Positions 28,581 through 37,738 of a stretch of DNA of 64,000 nucleotides are shown here, in pieces. Source of the stretch: Franzmannia pantelleriensis (GTDB lineage: Bacteria > Pseudomonadota > Gammaproteobacteria > Pseudomonadales > Halomonadaceae). The translations under genes and the position numbers were made by a program. The stretch spans positions 165,820 through 229,819 of the forward strand of contig NZ_FNGH01000009.1 in NCBI RefSeq assembly GCF_900102875.1. Reading direction: 5' to 3'. Under the pieces are notes generated by a model. The model saw only the letters and a list, made by a program, of their open reading frames with translations, did no database searches and was not told where the DNA came from. Each line of letters begins with the position of its first letter. The stretch's first letter is position 1.

Positions 28581-29897
28581 TTATTCCTGCTCGTCCAGCG
28601 ATTCGACGCGAATGCGGGTCAGCGGACCGGCAATATCGGCCAGCGACTCGAGCTGACGGATAGCATCGTTCATGTTCTTCTCACGGGTGCGGTGGGTGAG
28701 CAGGATGATCGGCACCAGCTCGCCTTCGGTGGCTTCCTTCTGGATGATCGCCTCGATCGAGATGCCCTGCTCGGAGAGGATCGTCGCCACCCGCGCCAGC
28801 ACCCCGGGGCGATCTACCGCCAGCAGCCGCAGGTAGTAGGCGGTGACGATCTCCTCCATGGGCAGCATCGGCAGGTTGTTCTCGACCTCGGTAATGCCGC
28901 TGAAGGCCAGGTAAGGCACCCGATAGTGGTGATCGGTGGTGATATCACGGGCCACGTCGAGCAGGTCGGCCACCACGGCCGAGGCGGTCGGCTCGGCGCC
29001 AGCGCCAGCGCCGTAGTAGAGGGTCGGCCCCACGGCATCGCCCATTACCGCAATGGCGTTCTTGACGCCGTGCACGTTGGCCAGCAGCCGCTCCTTGGGG
29101 ATCAGTGTGGGATGCACGCGCAGCTCGAAGCCCTCATCGGTGCGCTTGGAGATGCCCAGGTGCTTGATGGTATAGCCAAGGTTATCGGCCTGCTCGACGT
29201 CCTCGGCGGTGATCCGCGAGATGCCTTCGGTATAGGCCTTCTCGAACTGCAGCGGCACGCCGTAGGCGATCGAGGCGAGGATGGTGAGCTTGTGGGCGGC
29301 GTCGATGCCCTCGACGTCGAAGGTCGGGTCGGCCTCGGCATAGCCCAGCGCCTGTGCCTCAGCCAGGACGTCCTCGAAGGCACGCCCTTCATCGCGCATA
29401 TGGGTGAGGATGTAGTTGCCGGTGCCGTTGATGATGCCGGCCAGCCACTGAATACGGTTGGCGCCCAGGCCCTCGCGCAGCGACTTGATCACTGGGATCC
29501 CCCCCGCAACAGCCGCCTCGAAGGCGACGATCACCCCCTTCTCGTGGGCGGCCTGGAAGATCTCGTTGCCGTGCACGGCGATCAGCGCCTTGTTGGCAGT
29601 CACCACGTGCTTGCCGTGTTCGATGGCGGTGAGCACCAGCTCGCGGGCCACCTCGTAGCCGCCGACCAATTCGACCAGCACGTCAATATCGGGATTGCGC
29701 GCCACTTCAAAGACGTCGCTGGTGGTCTTGACGCCGGTGGTATCGCAGTCCGGATTGTCGCGGCGCATCGCCACCTGCTCGATGACGATCGGTCGGCCGG
29801 CGCGACGCGCGATATCGTCGGCGTTGCGCGTCAGCACATTGAAGGTGCCGCCGCCAACGGTCCCCAAACCACAGATTCCCACTCTCACCGGTTTCAA
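28581..29897 (-). CDS. hom: Homoserine dehydrogenase
   Basis: Reduces aspartate semialdehyde to homoserine, the branch point to threonine and methionine. The 438-residue protein has an N-terminal NAD(P) fold (GICGLGTVGGG), a catalytic centre with AAVAGGIPVIKSLREGL, and a C-terminal ACT domain (about 350-430, DRPGVLARVATILSEQGISIEAI) for threonine feedback. The start is TTG at 29897: GGGGAG lies six bases ahead and the protein begins KPVRVGICGLG. An ATG six codons earlier has no ribosome-binding site. Confidence 0.95.
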   Translation of the reverse strand: MKPVRVGICGLGTVGGGTFNVLTRNADDIARRAGRPIVIEQVAMRRDNPDCDTTGVKTTSDVFEVARNPDIDVLVELVGGYEVARELVLTAIEHGKHVVTANKALIAVHGNEIFQAAHEKGVIVAFEAAVAGGIPVIKSLREGLGANRIQWLAGIINGTGNYILTHMRDEGRAFEDVLAEAQALGYAEADPTFDVEGIDAAHKLTILASIAYGVPLQFEKAYTEGISRITAEDVEQADNLGYTIKHLGISKRTDEGFELRVHPTLIPKERLLANVHGVKNAIAVMGDAVGPTLYYGAGAGAEPTASAVVADLLDVARDITTDHHYRVPYLAFSGITEVENNLPMLPMEEIVTAYYLRLLAVDRPGVLARVATILSEQGISIEAIIQKEATEGELVPIILLTHRTREKNMNDAIRQLESLADIAGPLTRIRVESLDEQE

Positions 29898-29949
29898 ATC
29901 GCTCTCCCCTTTCATGAGTCTTGCCGTGTCGCAGCGGGCGCTATGCGCC

Positions 29950-30690
29950 TCATTCGTTGATGTCGAGCATCTCGGCCAGGCGCTCGGCGGGCACATAGCC
30001 CGGCACCATGCGGCCATCTGGCAGGATGATCGCCGGCGTACCCTGAACGCCAACATCCATGCCCAGATGATACTGATCCTCGACCGGATTGTCGCAGTCA
30101 TGGCCATTGGCGAGGCGCGTTTCACGCTTGGCGGCATTCATCGCCTCGGTGGGGCTGTCAGCGCACCAGACCTGTTCCAGAATGCGTCCGCCCTCGGCGT
30201 TCATGCCCGAGCGCGGAAAGGCCAGGTAGTGCACCTCGATACCCATGGCGTTGAGCTGGGGTATTTCCTCATGCAGGCGCCGGCAGTAGGGGCAGGTAGG
30301 GTCGGTGAAGACATTGATGACCACCCGGCTCTCGGCACCGCGAAACACCACTTTATCCTGCTCGGCAATGCTCGCCAGGCGCTCGGCACGCGCTTCGTTG
30401 CGCCCCTGCTCGGTAATGTTGACCAAGCCGCTGTCAGCGTTCTGATAGATATCGCCGACCAGGAAGTACTCGCCCGTCGCATCGCTGTAGAAGGTCTCGC
30501 CGTTCTCCAGGCGCACCTCGAAGAAACCTGGCAGCGGCGTCTCGCGAACCTCTTCCACCGGCATCGGTTCGCCGTTGACGGTCAGCCGCTCGGCCAGCTG
30601 TTGATGGGATGACGCCAGCGCAGAGGCGCTGACGACGACGAGGGAGGCGGCCAGCAGGCGACGCAGCAGGGCGGGAAGGGATGACGTCAT
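29950..30690 (-). CDS. dsbC: Thiol:disulfide interchange protein DsbC
   Basis: Periplasmic disulfide isomerase, 246 residues. It has a signal peptide cut near ASALA|SSHQ, an N-terminal dimerisation domain (to about 85) and a thioredoxin fold with the redox-active CPYC in FTDPTCPYCRRLH (near residue 135). The cis-proline motif is GVQGTPAII. Two further cysteines (VWCAD, HDCDN) match the structural disulfide of DsbC. It starts two bases after the xerD stop; its GAGG site lies within the xerD end. Its expected reductant, DsbD, is not in this window. Confidence 0.93.
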   Translation of the reverse strand: MTSSLPALLRRLLAASLVVVSASALASSHQQLAERLTVNGEPMPVEEVRETPLPGFFEVRLENGETFYSDATGEYFLVGDIYQNADSGLVNITEQGRNEARAERLASIAEQDKVVFRGAESRVVINVFTDPTCPYCRRLHEEIPQLNAMGIEVHYLAFPRSGMNAEGGRILEQVWCADSPTEAMNAAKRETRLANGHDCDNPVEDQYHLGMDVGVQGTPAIILPDGRMVPGYVPAERLAEMLDINE

Positions 30691-30692
30691 GT

Positions 30693-31583
30693 TCAACCTC
30701 GAGGATGGTGATCGGCGTGCAGCGTTTCCAGGCGCGCCTGGGCTACATGAGTGTAAATCTGGGTCGTCGACAGGTCGCTGTGACCCAGCAGCAGCTGTAC
30801 GACACGCAAATTGGCACCATGATTCAACAGGTGCGTGGCGAAAGCGTGCCGCAGGGTGTGGGGCGACAGCGGCTTGTCGATGCCGGCGGTGCGCGCGTGG
30901 GCCTTGATGCGGTGCCAGAACGTCTGGCGCGTCATGAAACCATCGTGGCGGCCGGGAAACAGCGGCGGCCGGGTAATATCGGTCATCAGCGCGCCGCGCC
31001 CACCGCGCAGGTAGCGTTCGAGCCACGCCAGCGCCTCCTCGCCCAGCGGCACCAGCCGCTCCTTGTCGCCCTTGCCCAGCACCCGTACCACCCCCTGGCG
31101 CGGGTTGACGGCATCCACCGTCAGCCCGACCAGCTCCGAGACCCGTAACCCACCGGCATACAGCACCTCGAGCATGGTGCGGTCGCGCAACCCCAGCGGC
31201 GTATCGGTGTCCGGCGCCGCCAGCAGCCGCTCCACCTCCTCTTCGTCGAGGGTGTCGGGCAGACTCGGCGTTACCCGCGGCAACCGCACCTCGGCCAGCG
31301 GATCGCGATCGAGCAGACCTTCACCCAGTGCCCAACGATAGAAGCGTCGCAGGCTCGACACCAGCCGGGCGTTGCTGCGCAGCTGGTAGCCCGCGGCGCG
31401 GCGCGCCTCAAGCCAGGCCGCAAGACGTGTAGCACCAGGAGCCAACAGCCTCTCGTCATGCTCGACGAGGCAGGCTGCCCAGGCATTCAGGTCACGCCGA
31501 TAGGCGTTCAGGGTGTGCTCACTGGCGCCCTGCTCCAACCACAGGGCGTCGAGAAACGCATCGATCCGCTCGCTGTCTTCCAT
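30693..31583 (-). CDS. xerD: Site-specific tyrosine recombinase XerD
   Basis: Acts with XerC at dif to resolve chromosome dimers. The 296-residue protein (E. coli 298) has an N-terminal SAM-like DNA-binding domain (IDAFLDALWLEQG... LNAYRRDL) and a catalytic domain with the Arg in AGGLRVSEL, Lys in GKGDKERLVP, HTLRH, GHSD and the nucleophile Tyr in TQIYTHV. Two starts are possible; 31583 (MEDSERIDAF) aligns with E. coli. It is the housekeeping enzyme, not an integrase: it sits in the conserved xerD-dsbC-hom order. Confidence 0.95.
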   Translation of the reverse strand: MEDSERIDAFLDALWLEQGASEHTLNAYRRDLNAWAACLVEHDERLLAPGATRLAAWLEARRAAGYQLRSNARLVSSLRRFYRWALGEGLLDRDPLAEVRLPRVTPSLPDTLDEEEVERLLAAPDTDTPLGLRDRTMLEVLYAGGLRVSELVGLTVDAVNPRQGVVRVLGKGDKERLVPLGEEALAWLERYLRGGRGALMTDITRPPLFPGRHDGFMTRQTFWHRIKAHARTAGIDKPLSPHTLRHAFATHLLNHGANLRVVQLLLGHSDLSTTQIYTHVAQARLETLHADHHPRG

Positions 31584-31618
31584 CGTCCCTCGCTCGGCCA
31601 TCGCCGCCCTGAATGCAA

Positions 31619-31655
31619 CGAGACCCCGCCCCGCGCAAGCGGTGACGGGGTCTCG
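31619..31655 (-). terminator. Terminator of rpsP-rimM-trmD-rplS
   Basis: A 10-bp perfect stem (CGAGACCCCG/CGGGGTCTCG) encloses a smaller hairpin and is followed on the minus strand by TTGC. It separates rplS from xerD. Confidence 0.7.
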
Positions 31656-31699
31656 CCAGACGCACCGCAAGGTGCGCCATAGCCATCGCGCGCTCGCGC

Positions 31700-32056
31700 T
31701 TAGGCCAGCTTTTCCTTGATGCGTGCGGACTTGCCGCTGCGCTCGCGGAGGTAGTACAGCTTGGCTTGACGCACGTCACCGCGACGTTTGACGTCGATGG
31801 CAGCGACCAGCGGGCTATAGGTCTGGAAGGTACGCTCAACGCCAACACCATGAGAGATCTTGCGCACGGTGAAGGCGGAGTTCAGGCCGCGGTTGCGCTT
31901 GCCGATCACCACACCTTCGAACGCCTGAAGACGCTCGCGGCTGCCTTCCTTGACCTTGACCTGGACGATCACGGTGTCGCCCGGTGCAAAGGTCGGGATT
32001 TCCTTGGACATCTGCTCGGCTTCGATCGCCTGGATCACCTTGTTCTTGCTGCTCAT
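31700..32056 (-). CDS. rplS: 50S ribosomal protein L19
   Basis: Large-subunit protein at the 30S-50S interface. The 118 residues contain the L19 signatures [31 protein letters not shown] and [15 protein letters not shown], ending in a basic tail. It is last gene of the rpsP-rimM-trmD-rplS operon, after a 125-base gap from trmD, and is followed by the strong hairpin at 31619-31655. Confidence 0.97.
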   Translation of the reverse strand: MSSKNKVIQAIEAEQMSKEIPTFAPGDTVIVQVKVKEGSRERLQAFEGVVIGKRNRGLNSAFTVRKISHGVGVERTFQTYSPLVAAIDVKRRGDVRQAKLYYLRERSGKSARIKEKLA

Positions 32057-32181
32057 TGCTAGCTCCTCGATACGTTGATGCCAGCGGCCATGGCCGGCTG
32101 GCTGTGACCCCGACGCTCGTCGCTATTGCGATGACGCGGGAATCGCTGGTGTATGACACAGGTGCCTCGCCGGTCGACGCC

Positions 32182-32973
32182 TCAAGCGTCCAACTCGGGG
32201 CGAGTGCCCTGCACCTCCGCCTGGTCGGCGTAGTCGGCGATGAACTCGTCGAGCAGCTTACGCTGCTCACGGCTTAACGCCTTGTCCTGCAACAGTTCGG
32301 GGCGACGCAGCCAGGTGCGCCCCAGCGACTGCTTCAAGCGCCAGCGACGAATTTCGCCGTGATGGCCACTTAACAACACCTCCGGCACCGTGCGACCGTC
32401 GATCGCTTCGGGCCGGGTATAGTGCGGGCAGTCCAGCAGGCCATCGTTGAACGAATCTTCGATCGCCGAGTCCTGATGGCCCAGCACTCCCGGCACCAGC
32501 CGGGCCGCGGCGTCGATCAGCACCATGGCCGGCAGTTCGCCGCCGCTGAGCACGTAGTCACCGATCGACCACTCTTCATCGATATCGGCTTCGACCACCC
32601 GCTCGTCGATGCCTTCGTAGCGCCCCGCCACTACCACCAGCGGGCCGCTATTGGCCAGTTCCTGCACGCCCTGCTGATCCAGCACCCGCCCCTGAGGCGA
32701 GAGATAGATCACCTTGGCCGGGCGACCGCTGGCGACCTCAGCGCGCTCACGGGCGGCGTGAATCGCCGTGCGCAGGGTCTCGACCTTCATCAGCATGCCT
32801 GGGCCGCCGCCATAGGGGCGATCATCTACCGTGCGGTGCTTGTCCGTCGCGTAGTCCCGGGGATTCCAGAATTCCAGTTCCAGCAGCCCCTGATTCACCG
32901 CTCTTCCCGTTACCCCGTAACGGCTGATCGCATCGAACATCTCCGGGAACAGCGAGACAACCCCAATCCACAC
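32182..32973 (-). CDS. trmD: tRNA (guanine-N1)-methyltransferase TrmD
   Basis: Makes m1G37 next to the anticodon, which prevents +1 frameshifting. The 263-residue SPOUT knot enzyme shows [31 protein letters not shown], and the SAM knot loop YEGIDERV and [14 protein letters not shown]. It has the usual length and lies 17 bases after rimM. All essential knot residues are visible. Confidence 0.97.
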   Translation of the reverse strand: MWIGVVSLFPEMFDAISRYGVTGRAVNQGLLELEFWNPRDYATDKHRTVDDRPYGGGPGMLMKVETLRTAIHAARERAEVASGRPAKVIYLSPQGRVLDQQGVQELANSGPLVVVAGRYEGIDERVVEADIDEEWSIGDYVLSGGELPAMVLIDAAARLVPGVLGHQDSAIEDSFNDGLLDCPHYTRPEAIDGRTVPEVLLSGHHGEIRRWRLKQSLGRTWLRRPELLQDKALSREQRKLLDEFIADYADQAEVQGTRPELDA

Positions 32974-32990
32974 GGCAATATTCCAGACAG

Positions 32991-33557
32991 CTAGAAGTCG
33001 GGATCCCAGTCCACCGTCATACGACCGGCGTCGAGATCCACCTCGCGCACCACCTGGTCGGGCAAGAACGGCAGCAGCCGCTCTTTGTCGTCGACGGCCT
33101 CAGCGTCGCCCCTGACCACCAGCACGTCGTTGGCGCCGGTCTCGAACAGGTAGCTGACGCGGCCCAGATCGACGTCATCGCGGGTGATCACCCGCAGGCC
33201 TTCCAACTGATGCCAGTAATACTCACCCGGCGCGAGACGCGGCAGGGCATCCTTGGGCAGCAGTATCTCCGCCCCGGCCCACTGCTCGGCCAACTCGCGC
33301 GACGTCACCCCTTCGAGACTGGCGACCAGGCCCTTGCCTTGACGCCGCCCCTGGCTAAGGCGCCGGGTGACGGTCGTACCGTCCAGGCGCAGCTGCCACT
33401 CGGGGTAGTCGAGAATGCCGTCTATCGGGCTGGTGTACGAATACACCTTCAGCCAGCCCTTGACCCCGTAGGGGCTGGTCAGCTTGCCCAGCACCACGTG
33501 CCGGTCGTCGCTGTCCTGCTCGGGGCTAGCCGCTTGCTCACTCACGAAATCACGCAT
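32991..33557 (-). CDS. rimM: Ribosome maturation factor RimM
   Basis: Assembly factor for the 30S head domain that binds S19. The 188-residue protein has an N-terminal RimM domain ([22 protein letters not shown]) and a C-terminal PRC-barrel with [11 protein letters not shown] and the acidic tail MTVDWDPDF. It is five bases from rpsP and 17 from trmD, in the standard operon order. Confidence 0.96.
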   Translation of the reverse strand: MRDFVSEQAASPEQDSDDRHVVLGKLTSPYGVKGWLKVYSYTSPIDGILDYPEWQLRLDGTTVTRRLSQGRRQGKGLVASLEGVTSRELAEQWAGAEILLPKDALPRLAPGEYYWHQLEGLRVITRDDVDLGRVSYLFETGANDVLVVRGDAEAVDDKERLLPFLPDQVVREVDLDAGRMTVDWDPDF

Positions 33558-33562
33558 CAGGC

Positions 33563-33811
33563 TCAGGCCTGCTTGCGGGCTTCCTTGAGGAGTTCGGCGA
33601 CGCGGTCGGAGACCTGGGCTCCCTGGCTCTGCCAGTGAGTCACGCGGTCGAGGTCGACGCGCAGGCGCTCTTCCTGGCCACGGGCCACCGGGTTGAAGAA
33701 GCCGACGCGCTCGATGAAGCGGCCGTCACGAGACTTGCGCGAGTCGCTTACAGTCAGGTGATAGAAGGGACGCTTCTTGGCGCCACCACGTGCCAGACGA
33801 ATGGTAACCAT
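33563..33811 (-). CDS. rpsP: 30S ribosomal protein S16
   Basis: Small-subunit assembly protein, 82 residues, with [17 protein letters not shown] at the start and [15 protein letters not shown], both diagnostic for S16. It is first gene of rpsP-rimM-trmD-rplS. Its leader carries an 8-bp stem (33875-33882 with 33891-33898), which may be a regulatory leader structure; this is an inference. Confidence 0.97.
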   Translation of the reverse strand: MVTIRLARGGAKKRPFYHLTVSDSRKSRDGRFIERVGFFNPVARGQEERLRVDLDRVTHWQSQGAQVSDRVAELLKEARKQA

Positions 33812-33915
33812 TGCGTTAACAGTCCTTCGGTTGGAGTTGCTGAAATGTCATTTGCTCACTGCTGCTCTGCCGGCGGACCGCGGATAGTCGCGCGGTCCTG
33901 CCACGAAGACGCAGC

Positions 33916-33944
33916 ATTCTACGGAAAACGACCTCGATTGGAAA
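33916..33944 (-). promoter_or_regulatory. Promoter of the rpsP operon
   Basis: On the minus strand -35 TTTCCA (33939-33944), a 17-base spacer and -10 TAGAAT (33916-33921), about 105 bases before rpsP. It lies just downstream of the ffh stop. Confidence 0.55.
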
Positions 33945-33968
33945 CCTTTTTCCATCTCGGCCGAACGC

Positions 33969-35402
33969 TCAGCGCCGCGGGAAGCCGCCGGGACCGCCCA
34001 TACCGCCCGGGCCTCCCATGCCACCGCCCATCGGGCCGCCGGGACCACCCGGGCCACCGCCGCCCATCATGCCGGACATGCCGCGCATCATCTTCTGCAT
34101 GCCGCCCTTCTTGCCGGCCTTCTTCATCATCTTCTGCATCTGCTTGTGCTGCTTGAGCAGGCGGTTGAGATCCGGCACCTGCAGGCCGGCACCGGCGGCG
34201 ATGCGGCGCTTGCGCGAGCCGTTGATGATCTCCGGCTTGTGGCGCTCCTTGGGCGTCATTGAGTTGATCAGCGCCTCGAGCTTGCCAAGTTCCTTCTCCG
34301 GCCCGGGACCCTGGGCCATCTCGGCCATCTGCCCCATGCCCGGCAGCTTGCCCATCAGGCCGCCCATGCCCCCCATCTTCTTGAGCTGCTGAAGCTGATC
34401 GCGGAAATCCTCGAGGTCGAAACCGTCGCCCTTTTTGACCTTCTTGGCCAGCTTATCGGCCTTGGCCTTGTCGACGGTACGCTCGGCCTCTTCGATCAGC
34501 GACAGCATGTCGCCCATGCCGAGGATCCGCGACGCTACCCGGTCGGGGTGGAAGGGCTCGAGGGCATCGACCTTCTCGCCCATGCCCATGAACTTGATCG
34601 GCTTGCCGGTCACATGGCGCACCGACAGCGCCGCGCCACCCCGCGCGTCACCGTCGGCCTTGGTCAGGATCACCCCGGTAAGCGGCAGCGCCTCATGAAA
34701 CGCCTTGGCGGTGTTGGCCGCGTCCTGCCCGGTCATGGCGTCGACCACGAACAGGGTTTCCTGGGGCGACAACGCCTTATGCAGCGCCTGGATCTCGGCC
34801 ATCATCGCGTCGTCAATGGCGAGACGGCCGGCGGTGTCGACCAGCACCACGTCGTGGAACTGGATCTTGGCGTGCTTGATCGCCGCCGCGGCAATATCCA
34901 CCGGCTTCTGATCGCTGCGCGACGGGAAGAATTCGACCCCAACCTCGGCCGCCAGGGTCTCGAGCTGGTCGATGGCTGCCGGGCGATAGACGTCGGCGGA
35001 GACCACCAGCACTTTTTTCTTTTCGCGCTCCCTGAGGTAGCGCGCCAGCTTGGCCACCGAGGTGGTCTTGCCCGCGCCCTGCAAGCCGGCCATCAGCACC
35101 ACCGCCGGCGAGCCCTTGAGGCTCAGCGCCTCGTTGGCCTCGCCCATGACCGCCTCGAGCTCCTGCTGGACGATCTTGACGAACTGCTGCCCCGGCGACA
35201 GGCTCTTGGAAACCTCCTGGCCCACCGCCCGCTCGCGCACCCGATCGATGAAGGCCTTGACCACCGGCAGTGCGACGTCGGCCTCGAGGAGTGCCCGGCG
35301 CACCTCGCGCAGGGTGTCTTTGATGTTGTCTTCGGTCAGCTTGGCGTGACCGCTGATGGACTTGAGCGTCTTCGATAGACGCTCCGATAGATTCTCGAAC
35401 AT
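33969..35402 (-). CDS. ffh: Signal recognition particle protein Ffh
   Basis: GTPase that binds signal sequences and 4.5S RNA and docks with FtsY. The 477-residue protein has an N domain (MFENLSERLSKTLKSI), a G domain (GLQGAGKTTSVAKLA, DTAGR, TKADGDARGG) and a Met-rich M domain (about 300-430) with GSRKRRIAAGAG as the RNA-binding signature. The C-terminus is an unusually Gly/Met/Pro-rich tail (GGGGPGGPGGPMGGG...), longer than in E. coli (453 residues). It is transcribed towards rpsP. Confidence 0.97.
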   Translation of the reverse strand: MFENLSERLSKTLKSISGHAKLTEDNIKDTLREVRRALLEADVALPVVKAFIDRVRERAVGQEVSKSLSPGQQFVKIVQQELEAVMGEANEALSLKGSPAVVLMAGLQGAGKTTSVAKLARYLREREKKKVLVVSADVYRPAAIDQLETLAAEVGVEFFPSRSDQKPVDIAAAAIKHAKIQFHDVVLVDTAGRLAIDDAMMAEIQALHKALSPQETLFVVDAMTGQDAANTAKAFHEALPLTGVILTKADGDARGGAALSVRHVTGKPIKFMGMGEKVDALEPFHPDRVASRILGMGDMLSLIEEAERTVDKAKADKLAKKVKKGDGFDLEDFRDQLQQLKKMGGMGGLMGKLPGMGQMAEMAQGPGPEKELGKLEALINSMTPKERHKPEIINGSRKRRIAAGAGLQVPDLNRLLKQHKQMQKMMKKAGKKGGMQKMMRGMSGMMGGGGPGGPGGPMGGGMGGPGGMGGPGGFPRR

Positions 35403-35568
35403 GATGCCTCTCCGGCAATGAGCCTTGGCGTTGGGCGACGATTATACGCACAACCCGGGTCAGTCTCCATGGCGCTGGCTGGGCGGCATCGCATGGATTG
35501 GGTATAGTAGTGGCTCGGGTCTCATTTCCAGCCAACAGCCGACCTCGACGGCGCATGGACAGCTACCG

Positions 35569-36369
35569 ATGCAGGCGCTCCCTTTTGCCCTTTTAGCCAT
35601 GATCCTCTACCTCGGCGCGGCCTCCTGGCAGGGGCTGGCGCTGGTGCGCCGCGTACCGCCGCGGCCAGCGCTGGTGCGTGGCATCGGAATGGCAGCGCTG
35701 CTTTGTCACGCCCTGGTGATCGTGGCCATGATGCGCGAGGCCGACGGCCTGTGGCTTGGGCTCTCGTCCAGCGCGGCGGTACTCAGTGCAGTGATCACCG
35801 CGGTGCTGCTGGGCGGCAGCCTGGTCAAGCCAATCATCAACGTCGCCACCGCGCTGTTCCCGCTGGCCGCCGCCAGCCTGCTGCTGGCCGTCGGGCTGCC
35901 CGCCCCGGCTCGCGACAGCGGCCTGACCCCGGGCATCGCCCTGCATGTGATCAGCTCGACGCTGGCCTTTGCGCTGCTAGCCATCGCCGCGGTGCAAGCC
36001 GTGCTGGTGGGATTGCAGAACCAGGCCCTGCGCCATCATCACATCCGCGGCCTGGTCCAGGCACTCCCCCCGCTGACCACCATGGAGCGGGTGCTGTTCG
36101 AGCTGATCTGGGCCGGCATGCTGCTGCTCACCCTGTCGATCGCCAGCGGCTTCGTGTTCCTCGACAACCTGTTCGCCCAGCACCTGGCGCACAAGACCAT
36201 CCTGTCACTGGCCGCCTGGGTGCTGTTCGCGATCCTGCTTGCCGGCCGCCACTTCCGCGGCTGGCGGGGGCTGCGCGCGGTGCGCTGGACCCTCGGCGGC
36301 ACCGCCCTGCTGCTGCTCGCCTACTTCGGCAGCAAGTTCGTGCTCGAGATCGTCTTCCAGCGCGGCTGA
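35569..36369 (+). CDS. CcsA/YpjD-type cytochrome c assembly-like membrane protein
   Basis: Membrane protein of 266 residues with about eight hydrophobic segments. It matches the cytochrome c assembly (CcsA/ResC, YpjD) family usually encoded between ffh and a CorB-type gene. Conserved features are HALVIVAMM, the LHVISSTLAFALLAIAAVQA helix with its His, and the late His in LAHKTILSLAAWVLFAIL. Its role in heme handling is not proven for this subgroup. The long open frame upstream is ignored; the start at 35569 begins MQALPFALLAMILY. No strong ribosome-binding site precedes it. Confidence 0.85.
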   Translation: MQALPFALLAMILYLGAASWQGLALVRRVPPRPALVRGIGMAALLCHALVIVAMMREADGLWLGLSSSAAVLSAVITAVLLGGSLVKPIINVATALFPLAAASLLLAVGLPAPARDSGLTPGIALHVISSTLAFALLAIAAVQAVLVGLQNQALRHHHIRGLVQALPPLTTMERVLFELIWAGMLLLTLSIASGFVFLDNLFAQHLAHKTILSLAAWVLFAILLAGRHFRGWRGLRAVRWTLGGTALLLLAYFGSKFVLEIVFQRG

Positions 36370-36448
36370 GCCACGACCGACGCGCCTTGACAGTGCGTCG
36401 CCGAATCCCTACAAACGAGCCTGATATGCCATTGAGGACTCACCCAAC

Positions 36449-37732
36449 TTGAGCGACGACTTCCCGCTGGGCCTGCTGTTCGGCCTGCTGTTTCTCCTTA
36501 TCTGTCTGTCGGCGTTCTTCTCCAGTTCCGAAACCGGCATGATGTCGATCAACCGCTACCGTCTGAGCCATCAGGCCGGCAGCGGTGAGCGTGCGGCCAA
36601 GCGGGTGATGCGCCTGCTGGCCAGGCCCGACCGCCTGATCGGCGTGATCCTGATCGGCAACAACCTGGTCAATAACCTTGCCGCGGCGATCGCCACGGTG
36701 CTCGCCATCCACTTTCTGGGCGATGTCACCGGCCCAGCAGTGGCGCCGTTGGTGCTGACCATCGTGATCCTGATCTTCGCCGAGGTCACGCCCAAGACCT
36801 ACGCCGCGGTAAAACCCGAGCGCATCGCCTACCCCGCCTCGGTGATTCTCGAACCGCTGCTAAAGCTGCTCTACCCGCTGGTATGGTTGGTCAATGCCAT
36901 CTCCAACGGCCTGCTCAAGCTGATCGGCGTCAAGAGCATCGACGGTGGCGCCGATAACCTGACCCGAGATGAACTACGCACCGTGGTACATGAGGCCGGC
37001 ACCCTGATCCCCCACCGCCACCAGGCCATGCTGCTGTCGATCCTCGACCTCGAGAACGTCACCGTGAACGACATCATGGTGCCCAGACACGAAGTGGTGG
37101 GCATTGATCTCGAAGACGATCTGGAGAGCATTCTGGCGCAGATCCGCACCAGCCAACACACCCGTATCCCGGTCTTCAAAGGCGATATCAACAACATCAT
37201 CGGCATGCTCCACCTGCGCAATGCGGCGCGCTTCCTGTCCAAGCACGAAGTCACCAAGGCCTCGATCGTGCAGGAGGCCCGTGAGCCCTACTTCATTCCA
37301 GAGTCGACGCCGCTGCACACCCAGCTGCTCAACTTTCAGCAGCAGAAGCGGCGCATTGGCATCGTGGTCGACGAGTATGGCGACGTGGAGGGCCTGGTAA
37401 CGCTGGAGGACATCCTCGAGGAGATCGTCGGTGAATTCACCACCGACGTGGCAGGGATGCATCAGGAGATCCATCTGCAGGACGACGGCAGCTATGTGAT
37501 CGAGGGCACTGCCAACATTCGCGAGATCAACAAGTCGCTCGGCTGGCAGCTCCCCACCGACGGCCCCAAGACCCTCAACGGCCTGATTCTGGAGCATCTC
37601 GAGTCGTTCCCCGACGGCCCTGCGTCGCTGCAAGTCGGCACCACCCGCATGGAGATCCTGCAGGTCAAGGACAAGCTGATCACCTCGGCACGCTGCTGGC
37701 AGCATAGCCGCCGGGCACCGCGCCGCAGCTGA
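36449..37732 (+). CDS. CNNM/HlyC-CorC family (CorB-type) membrane protein
   Basis: Putative magnesium or cobalt efflux-related protein, 427 residues. It has an N-terminal DUF21 domain of three to four helices (LLFGLLFLLICLSAFFSSSETGMMS, the family opening), a CBS pair (about 205-330, VNDIMVPRHEV and IGIVVDEYGDVEGLVTLEDILEEIVGE) and a C-terminal CorC_HlyC domain (SYVIEGTANIREINKSLGW). The start is TTG at 36449 with GAGGA upstream; no ATG fits. The gene order ffh/ccsA-like/corB matches Pseudomonas. Confidence 0.9.
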   Translation: MSDDFPLGLLFGLLFLLICLSAFFSSSETGMMSINRYRLSHQAGSGERAAKRVMRLLARPDRLIGVILIGNNLVNNLAAAIATVLAIHFLGDVTGPAVAPLVLTIVILIFAEVTPKTYAAVKPERIAYPASVILEPLLKLLYPLVWLVNAISNGLLKLIGVKSIDGGADNLTRDELRTVVHEAGTLIPHRHQAMLLSILDLENVTVNDIMVPRHEVVGIDLEDDLESILAQIRTSQHTRIPVFKGDINNIIGMLHLRNAARFLSKHEVTKASIVQEAREPYFIPESTPLHTQLLNFQQQKRRIGIVVDEYGDVEGLVTLEDILEEIVGEFTTDVAGMHQEIHLQDDGSYVIEGTANIREINKSLGWQLPTDGPKTLNGLILEHLESFPDGPASLQVGTTRMEILQVKDKLITSARCWQHSRRAPRRS

Positions 37733-37738
37733 ACCGGC

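Noticed and set aside
30693..31583. Phage-type integrase
   Set aside because: Sequence length and the xerD-dsbC-hom context identify chromosomal XerD.
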